Positions 19,346 to 29,739 of a stretch of 64,000 bases of DNA are shown here, piece by piece. Each line of letters begins with the position of its first letter. Within the stretch, counting starts at the first letter, position 1. The translations under genes and the position numbers were made by a program. This DNA is from Palaemon carinicauda (Eukaryota; Arthropoda; Malacostraca; Decapoda; Palaemonidae): NCBI RefSeq assembly GCF_036898095.1, contig NC_090746.1, positions 103,211,116 through 103,275,115 on the forward strand. Reading direction: 5' to 3'. Under the pieces are notes generated by a model. The model did not search any database. It saw only the letters and a program-made list of their open reading frames with translations, and was not told the origin of the DNA.

Positions 19346-20807
19346 AGGGGTGGTGGAAGGATAAGTATTTATTTATTGCAAATATCATTTGACGCCCCCC
19401 CCCCACCCAAAACCCCGGTTCCCACCTGGTGTCCCCCATAATTGTTGGGATGAAGTAGGGTCTTTCTGCATTCTAGAACAACTTAGTAAATCTCTAAATC
19501 GGATGGTTTGCGGTCAAAATAAACGTTAAATTCATTGGAACTACACTATTTCTGATGCAACAAATATATTTTTATTCCAGTTTCCCCATAATGGATGAAA
19601 CTGTAAATTTACCCAAAGCTTTATATTCTAAAGCATTATACTGCTTGGTGGCTGGGGCATAAGAACTTACGTATCGATCGACTAAAATGTGAACATTAAT
19701 TCCTTTTTCAAGTCCATTGTTTACTTTTGCTTGCATTTGCTTTAAGCAACTTTCAGGTTTTTGTATGATGCAAATATTAGATGGCTATTTGGCCAATTAG
19801 GAGTTAAAAAATATTTATGCTTAATTGAATGGATTTTGTTTTACAAGCCATTTTGTTTCCCATCCACTTTAGTTCCAGTATGACTACTATTGCAGGAAGA
19901 TGTGGGTCAAAGGGTAATTCAATATATTTTGAAGTTATAGTGTCATTTTATCTTTGTTACAACGCACTATGCAAACCTTTTTTAAACAAGACTTACCTGA
20001 TAGTTATATATATCACTTACGTCCCTGACGTCACGGCAGAAATTTCAAAAACTCGCGCCAATCGCCGATTGGATAGCCAGGTGTACCACCCGTGCGCCCT
20101 AGCAAGGTACCTAGGAACTGTTCCATTATTCTTCATATCTTCTCTGCCGGCACTAACGGCAAGATGTTGGATTTTTCACTCGCTGTAACCTGTATATTAC
20201 AGTTATCTTGGTGATGTACAATTTATTTTTAGCCTTCGCTGGTTTGATTTTATTTTTATTGAGTGTTAGTCCTTTAACTACGTTTGTATCTTAACAGAAG
20301 TAGGAATGGGAGTTGTTTCCCCCTACTGTAAAACTTACGAACCTACTCTTTAAACATGATGGCGGAGATCGTTCCACCATCTCTATGATGTCACAATCGT
20401 GTGACGTAAGCTACATAGTACTACGTGTAATATGTTACATAATTCTTTACTTTGCTTTTCTTGTAAAGAATGAAAAGGAAGTCTTAACTTACAATAAGTA
20501 TTTAACTTTTAATATAAAAAAGATTATATTAATTTTTAAGAAAATATTTGTCTTTTTAGTATTTGTTCTTTAAATCATTGATCTATTTTCAAAGATTAAA
20601 TAGAACTAGCGTATTGTTAATTTTCACTGTGTAATTCTCATGAAAATATGATGCAGTCCTAGCAATTCTTGATATCGTTGTTTATTTTCTTTCGATGTTG
20701 GGATTCTAGTACAGTATTATTCTTATATTCACTCATATGTTCCAATTATAAACTGTAGCAATCCACTATTTTTGTAAACCCTCAAGATTTAAGGGTTGTT
20801 TACATAT

Positions 20808-20810
20808 ACC

Positions 20811-20856
<46 letters not shown>

Positions 20857-20933
20857 ACACGTTATTGCGATATCTGTTCATTTTAATCATAATAAATCAC
20901 TATTTTTGGGAACCTTCAAGAATTAAGGGTTGT

Positions 20934-21014
<81 letters not shown>
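20808..21014. repeat. Two (TA)n arrays
   Basis: TA runs at 20811-20851 and 20939-21013, each preceded by a copy of CAAGA(T/A)TTAAGGGTTGTTT. The arrays and their flank are therefore a duplication with period about 128 bp. Confidence 0.93.
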
Positions 21015-21015
<1 letters not shown>

Positions 21016-21054
21016 GTTCTTATATCTGTTCATTTGAATCATTTAACATGTAAC

Positions 21055-21180
21055 TTTTCCGGTAGTTATATATAACTACCGGGTGAGTATGTATAACATT
21101 TATCTTTACTGGTAGTTATATGTAACTACCGGGTAAGTGTGTTCAAACATTTATTTTACAATGAAAATATCAGTGTAATA
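21055..21180 (+). repeat. Extra DIRS terminus-like sequence inside copy 2
   Basis: GGTAGTTATATATAACTACC occurs here, followed by GGGTGAGTATG and then a second GTAACTACCGGGTAAGTGTG and AACATTTATTTTACAATGAA. This matches the outer right end of DIRS copy 2 near 25920-25965. It suggests a nested or rearranged partial copy. Confidence 0.6.
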
Positions 21181-21412
21181 TTTTATAAAAAAATATTTTG
21201 TTACAATTTTATATAGCAAGAACTAGAAACAATTTTGCATTCTCATTCAAGCCTTTGGTAGTAGAGAAAGCTCTCACAACGGGCAGGACTAATTATGGTC
21301 TTTTGTGTAGAGTTTAAAAGTGCTAAATTAGTGCAGTGAATTTATTCAGCACAGTGGTCGTTTTTTCCTTGCCTTAGACCTCTTCCAAGCTCCCCAACCC
21401 CTGGGAGAAGAA

Positions 21413-21748
21413 ATGTCAATCGGCCAAAGGAAACGAGAGGCGTTAGCTCACGAGCAGACGTCCTCTCGAGCATTCCTGTTGATGTTCCCAAGAATGCTCG
21501 CCCTTGCCATGGGAAAGCAAAGAGCGTTGGACGTTAAGCTAGTAACTAACATTGCTGTTAGTGTCTTGCATTGCATCGCATTAGCTGATAATAGCAATAC
21601 TATAATGCGCCACGTCTTTCAGGACGCTCGGCGCCTCGTCTTTCAGGACGCTCGGCGCCTCGTCTTTCAGGGCGCTCGGCGCCTCGTCTTACAAGATCTT
21701 TGTCAGAGGAAAACATTGGTAATCACTTTTCTCCTGTTGAATTTGTGA
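21413..21748 (+). pseudogene. DIRS gag-like fragment with 24-bp repeats
   Basis: The region begins with CCCCTGGGAGAAGAAATGTC (about 21398), homologous to CCCAGGGGAGAAGTAATGTC at about 38840 in DIRS copy 1, and continues as MSIGQRKREALAHEQT. The C-terminal part is a repeated LVFQDARR motif from 24-bp units (21610-21695). The same 24-bp unit forms a longer array at 23105-23372. The frame is open for about 111 codons but ends without typical Gag features. In DIRS elements the first ORF is gag-like; this piece is judged by position and by similarity to copy 1. Confidence 0.5.
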
Positions 21749-21999
21749 TTATTAGAAGGAGGTCCTTATTCCTTTAGTCCTTCAGTTGATTAAGAAACTC
21801 ATTACAGTTTTTTCATGATTAGTTTCCAAATTATTTTATGCCTGTTGCTCCACGTTCGCCACCCTCTGAATTTACACGTGGTCATCAATGGAGCTTTAAG
21901 GATGATGGGAGACTGGTTGGATTCTCAGAAGGACCAAGGAAAGACAGCTTTTTTTTTCCTTTTAATAACCTGGCCTCAAGATCTTGTATCTGGTTACGA

Positions 22000-22222
22000 G
22001 ATTATTTTTATTATCTCTAGCCAAGCTACATCTCTAGTTGGAAAAGCAAGATGCTTTAAGCCCAAGGGCTCCAATAGGAAAAAAATAGCCCTGCTAGAAA
22101 AGGAAATAAGGAGATAGATAAATGATGAGAATAATTTAACAATAAATCGTTCTTCAAACAATAACGTCAAAACAGATATGTCCTATATAAACTATTAACG
22201 TCTAAAACAGATATGTCATATA
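22000..22222 (-). mobile_element. Non-LTR 3' end inserted in DIRS copy 2
   Basis: Contains AGCCAAGCTACATCTCTAGT, GGAAAAGCAAGATGC and AAACAGATATGTC..TATAAACTATTA, the same 3' untranslated sequence as at 645-860. The ATT tail has decayed to ATTTTTATTATC. It is 5'-truncated before the RT frame. Confidence 0.85.
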
Positions 22223-22223
22223 G

Positions 22224-22500
22224 GGTGGAGGTCTTGCCACGTTAAGATCAAGGGCGTTGTGGCAGCCCCACAGAGACTGTTACAGCCCTCTGGGTGGATT
22301 GCTGGGTCTCTCAAGGAATGCAGGTAAATGAGGCATATAAATCTATGAAGCCAGCTTCCTTATCCGGTATTCCAGGATAGCAAGGGTGGAGGTCCAGCCA
22401 CGTTAAGGTTGAGGACCTTGTGGCAGCCCCACAGAGATTTTTACAGCCCCCTGGGTGGATCGCTGAGTCTCTTAAGGAATCCAGGCAATGGGGCAGGATA
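22224..22500 (+). repeat. Duplicated DIRS 3'-untranslated segment
   Basis: AGGGTGGAGGTC..GCCACGTTAAG and ACAGCCC..CTGGGTGGAT occur at 22224 and again at 22384 (period about 160 bp). The block resembles the DIRS 3' end near 25460-25560 (CCCCCGGGTAGGATCGCTGG, CAGCTTCCTTATC). A 3'-untranslated segment is thus misplaced upstream of the RT pieces, indicating rearrangement or nesting. Confidence 0.65.
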
Positions 22501-22599
22501 ACTTTGAGGTTCGTGCTATTCCTAAAGGATGGATGCGAAATCTTTTTCCTAGTGAAACCTCCTTTGTTAGTTACTCTGGTAAGACCTATCTGCAAAACA

Positions 22600-23095
22600 G
22601 ACTCTGCAACATCAAATGTGTCTCTTTTGGGAGAGGGAGGCTTTTGTCCAGACCTGGATGTAACTGCTCTCAATGTCTTTGTTCAGAAGTCAAAGTTCTC
22701 CATGGAGACATCAAAATCTTTCAAAAGTCTCATGTCAACCTGGTCACAGGGCGAAGCAGTGTCTGACTGCTTTCGCCTTCAGGCAGTAGAGCCAGACTAC
22801 ATAACTTCTGGCAATCTTGGGAGAAGAGGGGAGCAGACCTTTGGTCAGTACATCTTCTGAAGGAGGATTACAATTTCCTTTCATAAGGAAACCTCCTTTA
22901 GTTTTAGCTCCAATAGATCTCTCTCCCAGATCTAGAGAGGAGTATAAGAGGCAGGTTTTGCAATTAAACTTTATTCAGAGCCTCCCTGCATCTGGACGAT
23001 TGACTTATCAGAGCTCTTTCTTATGATCTTCATGAAGGATTTTCAGATAACTTTGAACCTATCAGAAGAATTGGGTATTCCTGTCAATAAGATGA
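22600..23095 (+). pseudogene. DIRS reverse transcriptase fragments (broken)
   Basis: Short frames resemble DIRS RT. VQKSKFSMETSKSFKSLM (about 22680-22735) resembles the FKMETLxSI stretch before the RT palm. MKDFQITLNLSEELGIPVNK (about 23030-23090) matches the post-YxDD helix seen in copy 3 (LRWTMDLTKELGLLVNFEES). The catalytic YxDD box itself is not found between them. Many stops and frameshifts occur. The identification is by eye and moderate. Confidence 0.4.
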
Positions 23096-23104
23096 GTCTC
23101 TTCT

Positions 23105-23372
23105 GACACCAGGACGATTAGCACCACGTCTTATAGGACGTTCGGCGTCTTGCTCTGTTAACCTCTCAGTGCCACGTCTTACAGGACGTTCGGTGCCACA
23201 CCTTCCAGGATGCTCGGCGCCACGTCTTACAGGACGCTTGGCGCCCCGTCTTACAGGATGCTCGGCGCCTCATCTTTCAGGACGCTTGGCGCCACGTCTT
23301 TCAGGACGCTCGGCGCCACGTCTTTCAGGACGCTTGGCGCCACGTCTTTCAGGACACTTGGCGTCGAAGATC
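23105..23372 (+). repeat. 24-bp coding-type minisatellite (about 11 units)
   Basis: The unit is approximately GGCGCCACGTCTTTCAGGAC plus GCTC or GCTT, repeated head to tail. In one frame it encodes LAPRLSGR-type octapeptides, and in another LGATSFRT. Unit length is a multiple of three, so the frame stays open. The same unit is present in the gag-like piece at 21610-21695. Confidence 0.9.
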
Positions 23373-23867
23373 TAGCAGGAGGCATGACCTTGAACATGAG
23401 AACCTCGGACTTCATGATAACACTAGTCGAATTGAATGTCGAGATCAAGGACGCCTTGGTTCCGATCTTATTGATCACGAAAGTTTTTATCAAGCGTCTA
23501 CCCTTAGTACAACGCGGCGACATATATGGTGATGTGGGTTTTCTTGTCGCCAGGAGTCAGGACCTTGAAGAGATGTATCCTGATAAACACAAGGTCACTA
23601 CTTCTGTTAGATCTTCTGACACCATCACAAAAAATACTTTATTTAAGGATGGTGATTCAGTCTTTTTTTTTCGGGCTTTTACGTCTCCTCTTAGAACGGA
23701 GTAAGCCATCTTGAAACTGCAATCTTTTCTAAAAATACAGAAGTGTTTTGTGAGGAAGTGGATGAGTATGTTGGGAGACCTCTCCTCTTTGGGAGGGTTT
23801 TTTTTTTCCCTGGGAAGGCTGAATCTTTCTTTGTATCCATTGATATGTCACTGTTCATCCTAGTTTT

Positions 23868-23896
23868 CCTGGACCAAGGTTCGATTCCCGGCCAAT
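23868..23896 (+). repeat. tRNA-like box B (SINE scrap)
   Basis: AAGGTTCGATTCCCGGCC matches the T-arm/box B consensus of tRNAs and SINEs. No convincing box A lies upstream, so this is at most a SINE remnant within DIRS copy 2. Confidence 0.35.
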
Positions 23897-23989
23897 CAGA
23901 AGCCAGAAGCTCTGGTCCTTATGCGAGTTATCTTTACTCTCTCCATTTCAACCTCGATCATTTTGGGACAAGGAGAAGGTCTTAAGTCG

Positions 23990-24110
23990 ATATGCATCCC
24001 TTTTCGGATGCCATAAGAAGTTGCCTTCTGTGGTGGTACGATCCAGTCAAACTTCCGGAAGGTCACCCCTTTTGAACAGAGGATCTTAGATCTTGTGTTG
24101 TCTCGTCACC
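23990..24110 (+). pseudogene. DIRS RNase H-region scrap
   Basis: TCTGTGGTGGTACGATCCAG and following bases encode LWWYDPVKLPEGHPF, matching LTWWKDNINLREGLPL just before the RNase H domain of copy 1. The RNase H core (SDAS, KEL) is not recognisable downstream, so the domain has been lost or scrambled. Confidence 0.4.
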
Positions 24111-24289
24111 TCCGCTTCGGGGTGAAATGGATGGTGGACTCTCCTAGAAGTCTTCCGTTAAGAGTAGTTTTACTCAGACAACCTGTCTTGGAAATGTACT
24201 TTTCAAGTCTCCAAGCTGCTCTTCTGGCTACCTTCAGTCTTTTGAAAACTCACAGGAACTAGAGGTTTTTCGAAGGAGGCATGTAAGTC

Positions 24290-25278
24290 TTTTACAAGAG
24301 CAATAAGGACTTCTACCATCAGGATTTATCAATCCATTTGGGAGATTTTAGAGAATGGTGCAGAGTCAACTTTTTTTTCTCTTCTAGTATCTCTACAACT
24401 CAGATTGCTGACTTCCTGTTTTACCTTCGAAGAAAACTCATTTGTTCATCCTCTTTCATAAAGGGATACAGGAGTGTGTTAGCGACTGTTGTCAGGCACA
24501 GTATCTTGGACCTTTCGATTGATAAAGTCCTACAGGACCTTCTCAACTTGTTTGAAACATCAAACAACCAGGATTCACCAGCTTGGATTCTGAACTCAAT
24601 CCTGAAGTTCCTTATGAGTGACGGGCTTGAGCACTTGCATTCTTCTTCATTTTAAGGACCTCACAATGAAAACTATTTTTTTTTTTTTAGTCTTGTGACA
24701 ACTAAAAGAATTGGTAATTCATATGTTTAGTAAAACGTTGGCTTTCGAGATAACGAAGCTATCTGCTCTTTGCAGTTGGGCTTTCTCGCCAGGAATGACC
24801 GCCTTTCTCAACCTTGTGCCAAGGCTTTTAAGTTTCCGAATTTTTCGGATATGGTTGGAGAGGAGTTGGAGAGAGTCCTGTGTCCAGTAAGAACCCTGAA
24901 GTTCTACCCAGGCAGAATGAAAGAGTTGCGAGGCAGTCAAAATCTCTTTGGTGCTCGATTAAGAAGCTCTCGTTAACAGATGTCGAGAATATCCTTTTAT
25001 TCTTCATCAGACTCAGCTCATACACATTATAGTGATACTGGCCTCAAGTTTTTAAGGTCAAGACGCATGAGGTTAGTACTATAACAACTTTAATGACCTT
25101 CAAGCAGAATAGATTGTGGTGGAGCATTATGGACACAACCTTTTGGGGGAGTAAATCTGTGTTCACTTCACACTCTTTGAATCGTGTCCAGACTTTTTAT
25201 GAGGACTGCTACACTCTGGGACCTTTCGTGATAGCGAGTGCAGTAGTGGGTGAAGGATCCACCACTACGTTCCCATAA
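24290..25278 (+). pseudogene. DIRS tyrosine recombinase, broken (copy 2)
   Basis: Three frame-shifted pieces line up with the recombinase of copy 1. They are WEI-FREWCRV...TTQIADFLFYLR...IKGYRSVLATVVRH (24330-24655), LGFLARN...FSDMVGEELERVLCPVRTLKFY (24770-24900), and a C-terminal piece ending CYTLGPFVIASAVVGEGSTT (25200-25278). Tyrosine recombinases integrate circular DIRS DNA. The catalytic H-x-x-R reads HEVS instead of HEVR, and the nucleophile region FASFYL reads FTSHSL, so both the second arginine and the tyrosine are missing. The enzyme would be inactive even without the frameshifts. Confidence 0.85.
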
Positions 25279-25654
25279 TCCCGATATCCTTTTTTTCTCT
25301 TGGAACTTGTATTTGTTTTTATGGTTGTTTGTGGAGGTTGTCAGTCTTCCACAATCATTGATTTTAGTCAGGTGGTCAATTTTGTTCCTTGAAGAGCACC
25401 CGGAACTGGTAATTGGAGGAGGTTCTGTCAAAATGAGGTATATACACCGGTTTGACAGTCCCTAAGAGATCTTCAGCCCCCGGGTAGGATCGCTGGATCT
25501 CATAAGGCTAGCAGACATAATGAGGCAGAGAATCATTGAAGTCAGCTTCCTTATCAGGTACGAACCCTTAAGTTTGTTTTAATTGACTCTTAAGCAGAAT
25601 TCCAGATATACTAGATGTCTCTAACCCTCCACCAAAGGTGTTAATCAGCTATAT

Positions 25655-25755
25655 ATATATATAACTACTGGGTAAGTCTTATGTTTAAGAATGGTATTTT
25701 CATTATAAAATGAATTTTTGAACATACTTACCCAGTAGTTATATATAATTAAAGT
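25655..25755 (+). repeat. Internal complementary region of DIRS copy 2
   Basis: AACTACTGGGTAAGTCTTAT leads to GAATGGTATTTTCATTATAA and ACATACTTACCCAGTAGTTA. The first half complements the element's left end, the second half its right end. In DIRS elements this region templates circle closure. Confidence 0.8.
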
Positions 25756-26097
25756 CCCACCCTCCTCCCCTCTAAGAGACTAGAGGCATGGAATATATGA
25801 GGGTTCCTGGAACGGTTCCTAGGTAGGGGTGGTACACCTGGCTATCCAATCGGCGATTGGCTCGAGTTTTGAATTTTTATGCCGTGACTTCAGGGACGTA
25901 AACTATATACAGTATATATAACTACCCGGTTAAGTATGTTAAAGAATTTATTTTATAATGGAAATACCATATTGCAATCAATACACGAAAGACTTTTGAA
26001 GGAATTTACTTTCATTTCAGCTAGTTTTCTCTTTGTTGCAATATCGCTTTGTAATTGTATTGCCTAGTTAAAATAGGCCTACTAGTCATGACTAGCA

Positions 26098-27113
26098 TTA
26101 GAGAGAAAAAAAGGAGAGGTAAATCTTAATGGTGAAGGTATGGAGGGGACTTGTGTTGACTTTGGAGGAAGTTTTGGAAAACGTTGATGTTTTAGTTCTA
26201 GGAGAGGCTTGGAGGACAGTAAAGTTCAGGAGTTGCATGTCTTGATGGAGTAGGATTAGGTTTGGAGATGTGGTTGGTTTGAGGAGAGGTGTGGTTGGTA
26301 GGAGGTTGGTATGTTCGATGTGGCTGCAGAATGTAGTGGTGATCTGGTCCCTGAAGGTTGGCGATACACTGAAGTCTTGCTGGGCATCTCTTTTGGCAAG
26401 CATGGTGAGGTCCTCAGCAGTTGGGGCACTTGGCAATGGTGTGTTGTGCGGCCTTGAACTTTGTGATGCAGTAAGCTCTAGGGTGCTATCTGCTGCTGCA
26501 GACTGCAAAGACCTCCGGGCCTGTGCAGCGGCTCCTGTGGTGCCCAAACTTCTGGCACCTGAAAAATCTTAGAGGCTGTGGAAAGTACTCTTCCATGTAG
26601 AAGGTTCATCAGTAGCCAAAGGAGAACTGTGGAGGTCGTTGTCCCTTGATAACTGCCTCTAACTTGTGGGATCTACTGTATTTCCTGATTTCCCCTCACA
26701 TCTCTCTGCTGAGAAAATGGAAGGGTGGTTGAGCACTGGTTTGAGTGGTAGGTCCGTGTCGAAGTTTATGATGATGGTCATCGGCTTGTCTGTAGGATTG
26801 AGGTGTTGGACGTTCTCCTGCTGCATCTTTAGCTATAGATTCCTGGCCTCCATAGTTGCTATGGCAGCATAGGAAGTCGTGTTGGGGCCAAGAGTAAGCC
26901 TGAATCTGTTTAGCTGGGGTGACGTGTTGTTGGTGGTCTGCTGTGGAGGTGGTTGCTGGACAGGATGAGTTTTGGTATCCTGGTTTTCCTCTGCTTTTGC
27001 TTCCTCTTCATTGTTTTGGTTTCGATTCTCTCTTCTTGGTTGTCCGTAGATGTTTCCATGTCTGTTTGGGTGGATGAGGTGAGGTTTTTTTGTGACTCCG
27101 CAAGATGAGGCAT
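26098..27113 (-). pseudogene. Degenerate minus-strand ORF, gag/ORF1-like
   Basis: Read on the minus strand, the coding-like trace starts MPHLAESQKNLTSSTQTDME (27113). After a frameshift it continues through PQQTTNNTSPQLNRFRLTLG, TSYAAIATMEARNL, a TAG, then NPTDKPMTIIINFDTDLPLK, another stop, and finally MGTTGAAAQARRSLQSAAAD to 26098. The composition is polar and rich in Gln, Thr, Pro and Ser, with a basic KRKQKQRKTR patch. That would suit a retroelement ORF1 or gag, or a low-complexity host protein. I do not recognise a family. At least two in-frame stops and one or two frameshifts show it is not functional as it stands. Confidence 0.45.
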
Positions 27114-29400
27114 TCTGGCGTTTTTAATTAATTTATTGTCCGATTACTTCACTTCATTGGTATTGTTTTAGATTTTGATCAAAATGCATGATATCACATT
27201 ATAACGAGAACCACCAGTCACAAAGTGTAGTTTATTTTTGTGGTAGTTTTAGGTTATATGTACTACAGTATTTGTATGTATTAAGATTAAACACTATTAT
27301 TAGTATTCTTTTTCAAGTATTTATCGTCTTTCCAATATATTTGAATTTTATATTATTTCAGAAAAAGTTGTTTTATTTCTATTAGGGCATTCTCCTGTTA
27401 GGATTGTATTCCTTTAATCAGGGAAGTACCCCATACAGTACTCTTACAATGTTTGAAGAATTTTCCCAGTCTTTTACTGTACCTCCTTTATCACATCCAT
27501 TTTTGTCTTATCGTCAAATCCTGTCAAAAATATTAAAACGTTCTTGGAATCTTCAAACAACGTGGTAATGCATTCGAAAATTAATAATAATTAAAGACGA
27601 ATCCTACGATGCCATTATCTTTGTCAAAAGTCAAACTGGAACCAGGATGAGGAAATCAGAAATGGCCTCATCTGGAAAATCCTTTTTAAGATGGATAAAG
27701 ATAAATTAACCAGACAACAAAATCATATGATTTAATTATCATATAAAAATTATCATGACCTCTATGATAATGGGTATATTGGAAGTAAAACTCGGCATAT
27801 GCGCAATAATAGAGAAAAACTGTGGAATAATAAAGAAAGAAAAATAGTTGTATAACAATATAACCCCTCATTTAGTCCTCCCCTCTTCGTGGGCAGGAGA
27901 AAATATACAAGAACTGTCCCCCCGCCTTCAATCCACAAAGAATATCTTAGTCTTCAGAAAAACAGATGGGAAATAAGATGTAAACAATTTTTGCTTGTAT
28001 TTTTAAGTTTTTATATACAGAAGTCACTTAGCAATAATTAGGAAGAGAACTTTTAACGAGGAAAACTAAAAAGGTTGGGCTATGAAAGTTTGGATGCATT
28101 ACTGAAACATTTGACTAATTTTTCAATTTTTTCTGTCCGTCTTTGTGGGAATGTCTTAGAAGAAAGGTGGCGGAATTCTTCAGGTAATTACATGTGGTTG
28201 TAAACAGAATGGGTTTCTGTTTCGTTATTCTAATAGCCATTGTAGTGTAAGGATGATATTCCTTTAGTGTAAAATAAGGGTAAATACATAGTACATTGAT
28301 TTCTAGCGAGACTGAAATTCGATACGAGAAATTGACGATTGCTAGTTAGTTAGTGATTTGCTGGTTTTCAAAGGGCAAAGTTTAATTATGTTTCTAAGTA
28401 ACCATCCATTTTGCACAAGGTTTGAAAAAGGTACATTTGAATTAACATTGAGAGCCTGTTTATAACGCCGGACACGGACAAGTGCATAGAACTCCACTTA
28501 ACATGAACTTCACCACCTAACCTACAATCTGTGTCCTTACTTATCTAAAAGGAAAGCTAATGCGTCTGTGACTCCCCCTAGACTGCTGCATTTTTAGCTA
28601 AAAGGTTGAAAATACTTGAGTAATGGAGCATGGCTATGATAATACATACATCCCCAGCATTGGTCCTAACCTAGTAATCAACATTTTCAAGGCTTTGCAA
28701 AATCACCGTCATCATCATAAATTGTTTATTTTTGACGGCCGTCATTTAGTCTTAAGTTTGGCTCTTCTGATGGACTCCAGTTGTTTGTCATTTAAGTTAT
28801 AATTATTCTTGTGAATCATTTATTCTTTTTGTTCAATGAGACGAAACCTGATCAAAAGGATAAGAGTGACTGACTCTCTTGCAGCTTCTTAAGTAAATAT
28901 TTTGATTGCTTAGTAATTATAGCACAAGGATTTTCATGAAGTTGATATTTTTTTTCAGATTAATATTTAGTTATTCATCGAGAAGCTAATATTTTTCAAT
29001 TAATTTTCTCAATTCTGGTTTTTAACTATTATCAATCCTAAATTTCCATTGTATACTATATTAATTGGAAGATCCCGTCATGGATAATGATAATATACAT
29101 TATTACCATATTGGCAGAACCACTAAAATAAAATAAATTCAAAATATGATGAATATCTTAATTTAGTGCCTTCAAGAGTAAAGTTATAATATAGGAATCT
29201 TGCTGATTTTGGGCCAATTTCTAGAACAAACAAGTCACCAGTGCTCGGTCGAAGGCATCAGATTTCGGAGCGAAAAAGCGAACCATTATATCGTTTGAGC
29301 AATTCAACTCGAACTTCCCCAGAGGATCCGTTACTATACCTAGGGTAAGGTATCAGACTCTACCTTAAGAGAACGGCAACAGCCCTCCCGAGTCCCTTCT
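27114..29400. other. AT-rich DNA, no gene
   Basis: No supported coding frame, repeat or RNA gene. The last about 190 bp (29210-29400) rise in GC and may be the promoter or 5' leader of the small ORF that follows. Confidence 0.5.
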
Positions 29401-29455
29401 CTTGTCATCAGCAGTGGGAGAGACTAAAGTAGGATCACCAAAACATCATCTCAAC

Positions 29456-29722
29456 ATGACGACTCACGATGTCAGGAGCATAGCTATGTCCCTGGTCCTT
29501 CTAAGCATATTACTCTGTGACGCAGGTTTTACAAGAAAGGATGTGAATGCTCCAGGTGACTTTCACAACTTTTCTCCTGCAAAACGTGACCCACAGGAAC
29601 TCGATACGATCTATCGGTCCGGTGGTGGCTGCACAACAGCTGGTTGTATACCTCAAGCACCTTATTGGACAAGTAGCAGAAGGTTGAGGGCACTGTTACC
29701 CAGTTTTAGTCTGTGTGAATGA
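29456..29722 (+). CDS. Putative small secreted peptide precursor (88 aa)
   Basis: ATG at 29456 in the favourable context TCAACATGA; stop TGA at 29720-29722. Residues 1-24 look like a signal peptide: a short polar start, then IAMSLVLLSILLCDAG. A Lys-Arg pair follows (PAKR, about residue 43), then DPQELDTIYRSGGG and a CTTAGC segment with two cysteines four residues apart, so the plan is pre-pro-peptide-like. I do not recognise the peptide. The ORF and its leader are clearly richer in GC than the surroundings. The frame upstream of the ATG is open to about 29402 without another ATG. The C-terminal APYWTSSRRL could be intronic read-through, or chance similarity to the end of a DIRS recombinase, because a DIRS 3' end lies just downstream. 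Confidence 0.35.
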   Translation: MTTHDVRSIAMSLVLLSILLCDAGFTRKDVNAPGDFHNFSPAKRDPQELDTIYRSGGGCTTAGCIPQAPYWTSSRRLRALLPSFSLCE

Positions 29723-29739
29723 AAAGATTTGACTGGCTC

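Larger units (their letters stand above)
18284..19613 (+). mobile_element. Merlin-like TIR element with 8-bp target duplication (copy C)
   Basis: Left end GGAAAATTTACAGTTTCATC and right end reverse-complement GGTAAATTTACAGTTTCATC form TIRs of about 32 bp (the match continues through CATTATGGG). The 8-bp CAAAGCTT directly flanks both ends (18276-18283 and 19614-19621). An 8-bp duplication, termini starting GG and an encoded zinc-ribbon-like ORF fit the Merlin superfamily (8-9 bp duplication, ISXO2/IS1595-related transposase). hAT and P elements also make 8-bp duplications, so the ORF decides the assignment. Order: TIR, promoter-like CCAAT/CRE cluster, ORF, splice donor, G-rich minisatellite, conserved right end. 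It is non-autonomous and diverged from copies A and B in the ORF. Confidence 0.78.
19978..25971 (+). mobile_element. Decayed DIRS-like retrotransposon (copy 2)
   Basis: Inverted termini bound the element. At 19990-20130 are ACTTACCTGATAGTTATATA, ACGTCCCTGACGTCACGGCA and AATCGCCGATTGGATAGCCA; the reverse complements lie at 25800-25945. An internal complementary region at 25655-25755 carries both end sequences head to head, the hallmark of DIRS elements. The interior has gag-like, RT-like, RNase H-like and tyrosine-recombinase pieces in that order, all with frameshifts and stops. There are nested insertions: a LINE 3' end (22000-22222), (TA)n arrays, and a SINE box-B-like scrap. It is clearly dead but structurally informative. 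Confidence 0.85.

Noticed and set aside
23873..23890. tRNA gene suggested by GGTTCGATTCCCGGCC
   Set aside because: Only box B is present; no acceptor stem, D arm or anticodon arm can be placed upstream. Kept only as a SINE scrap.
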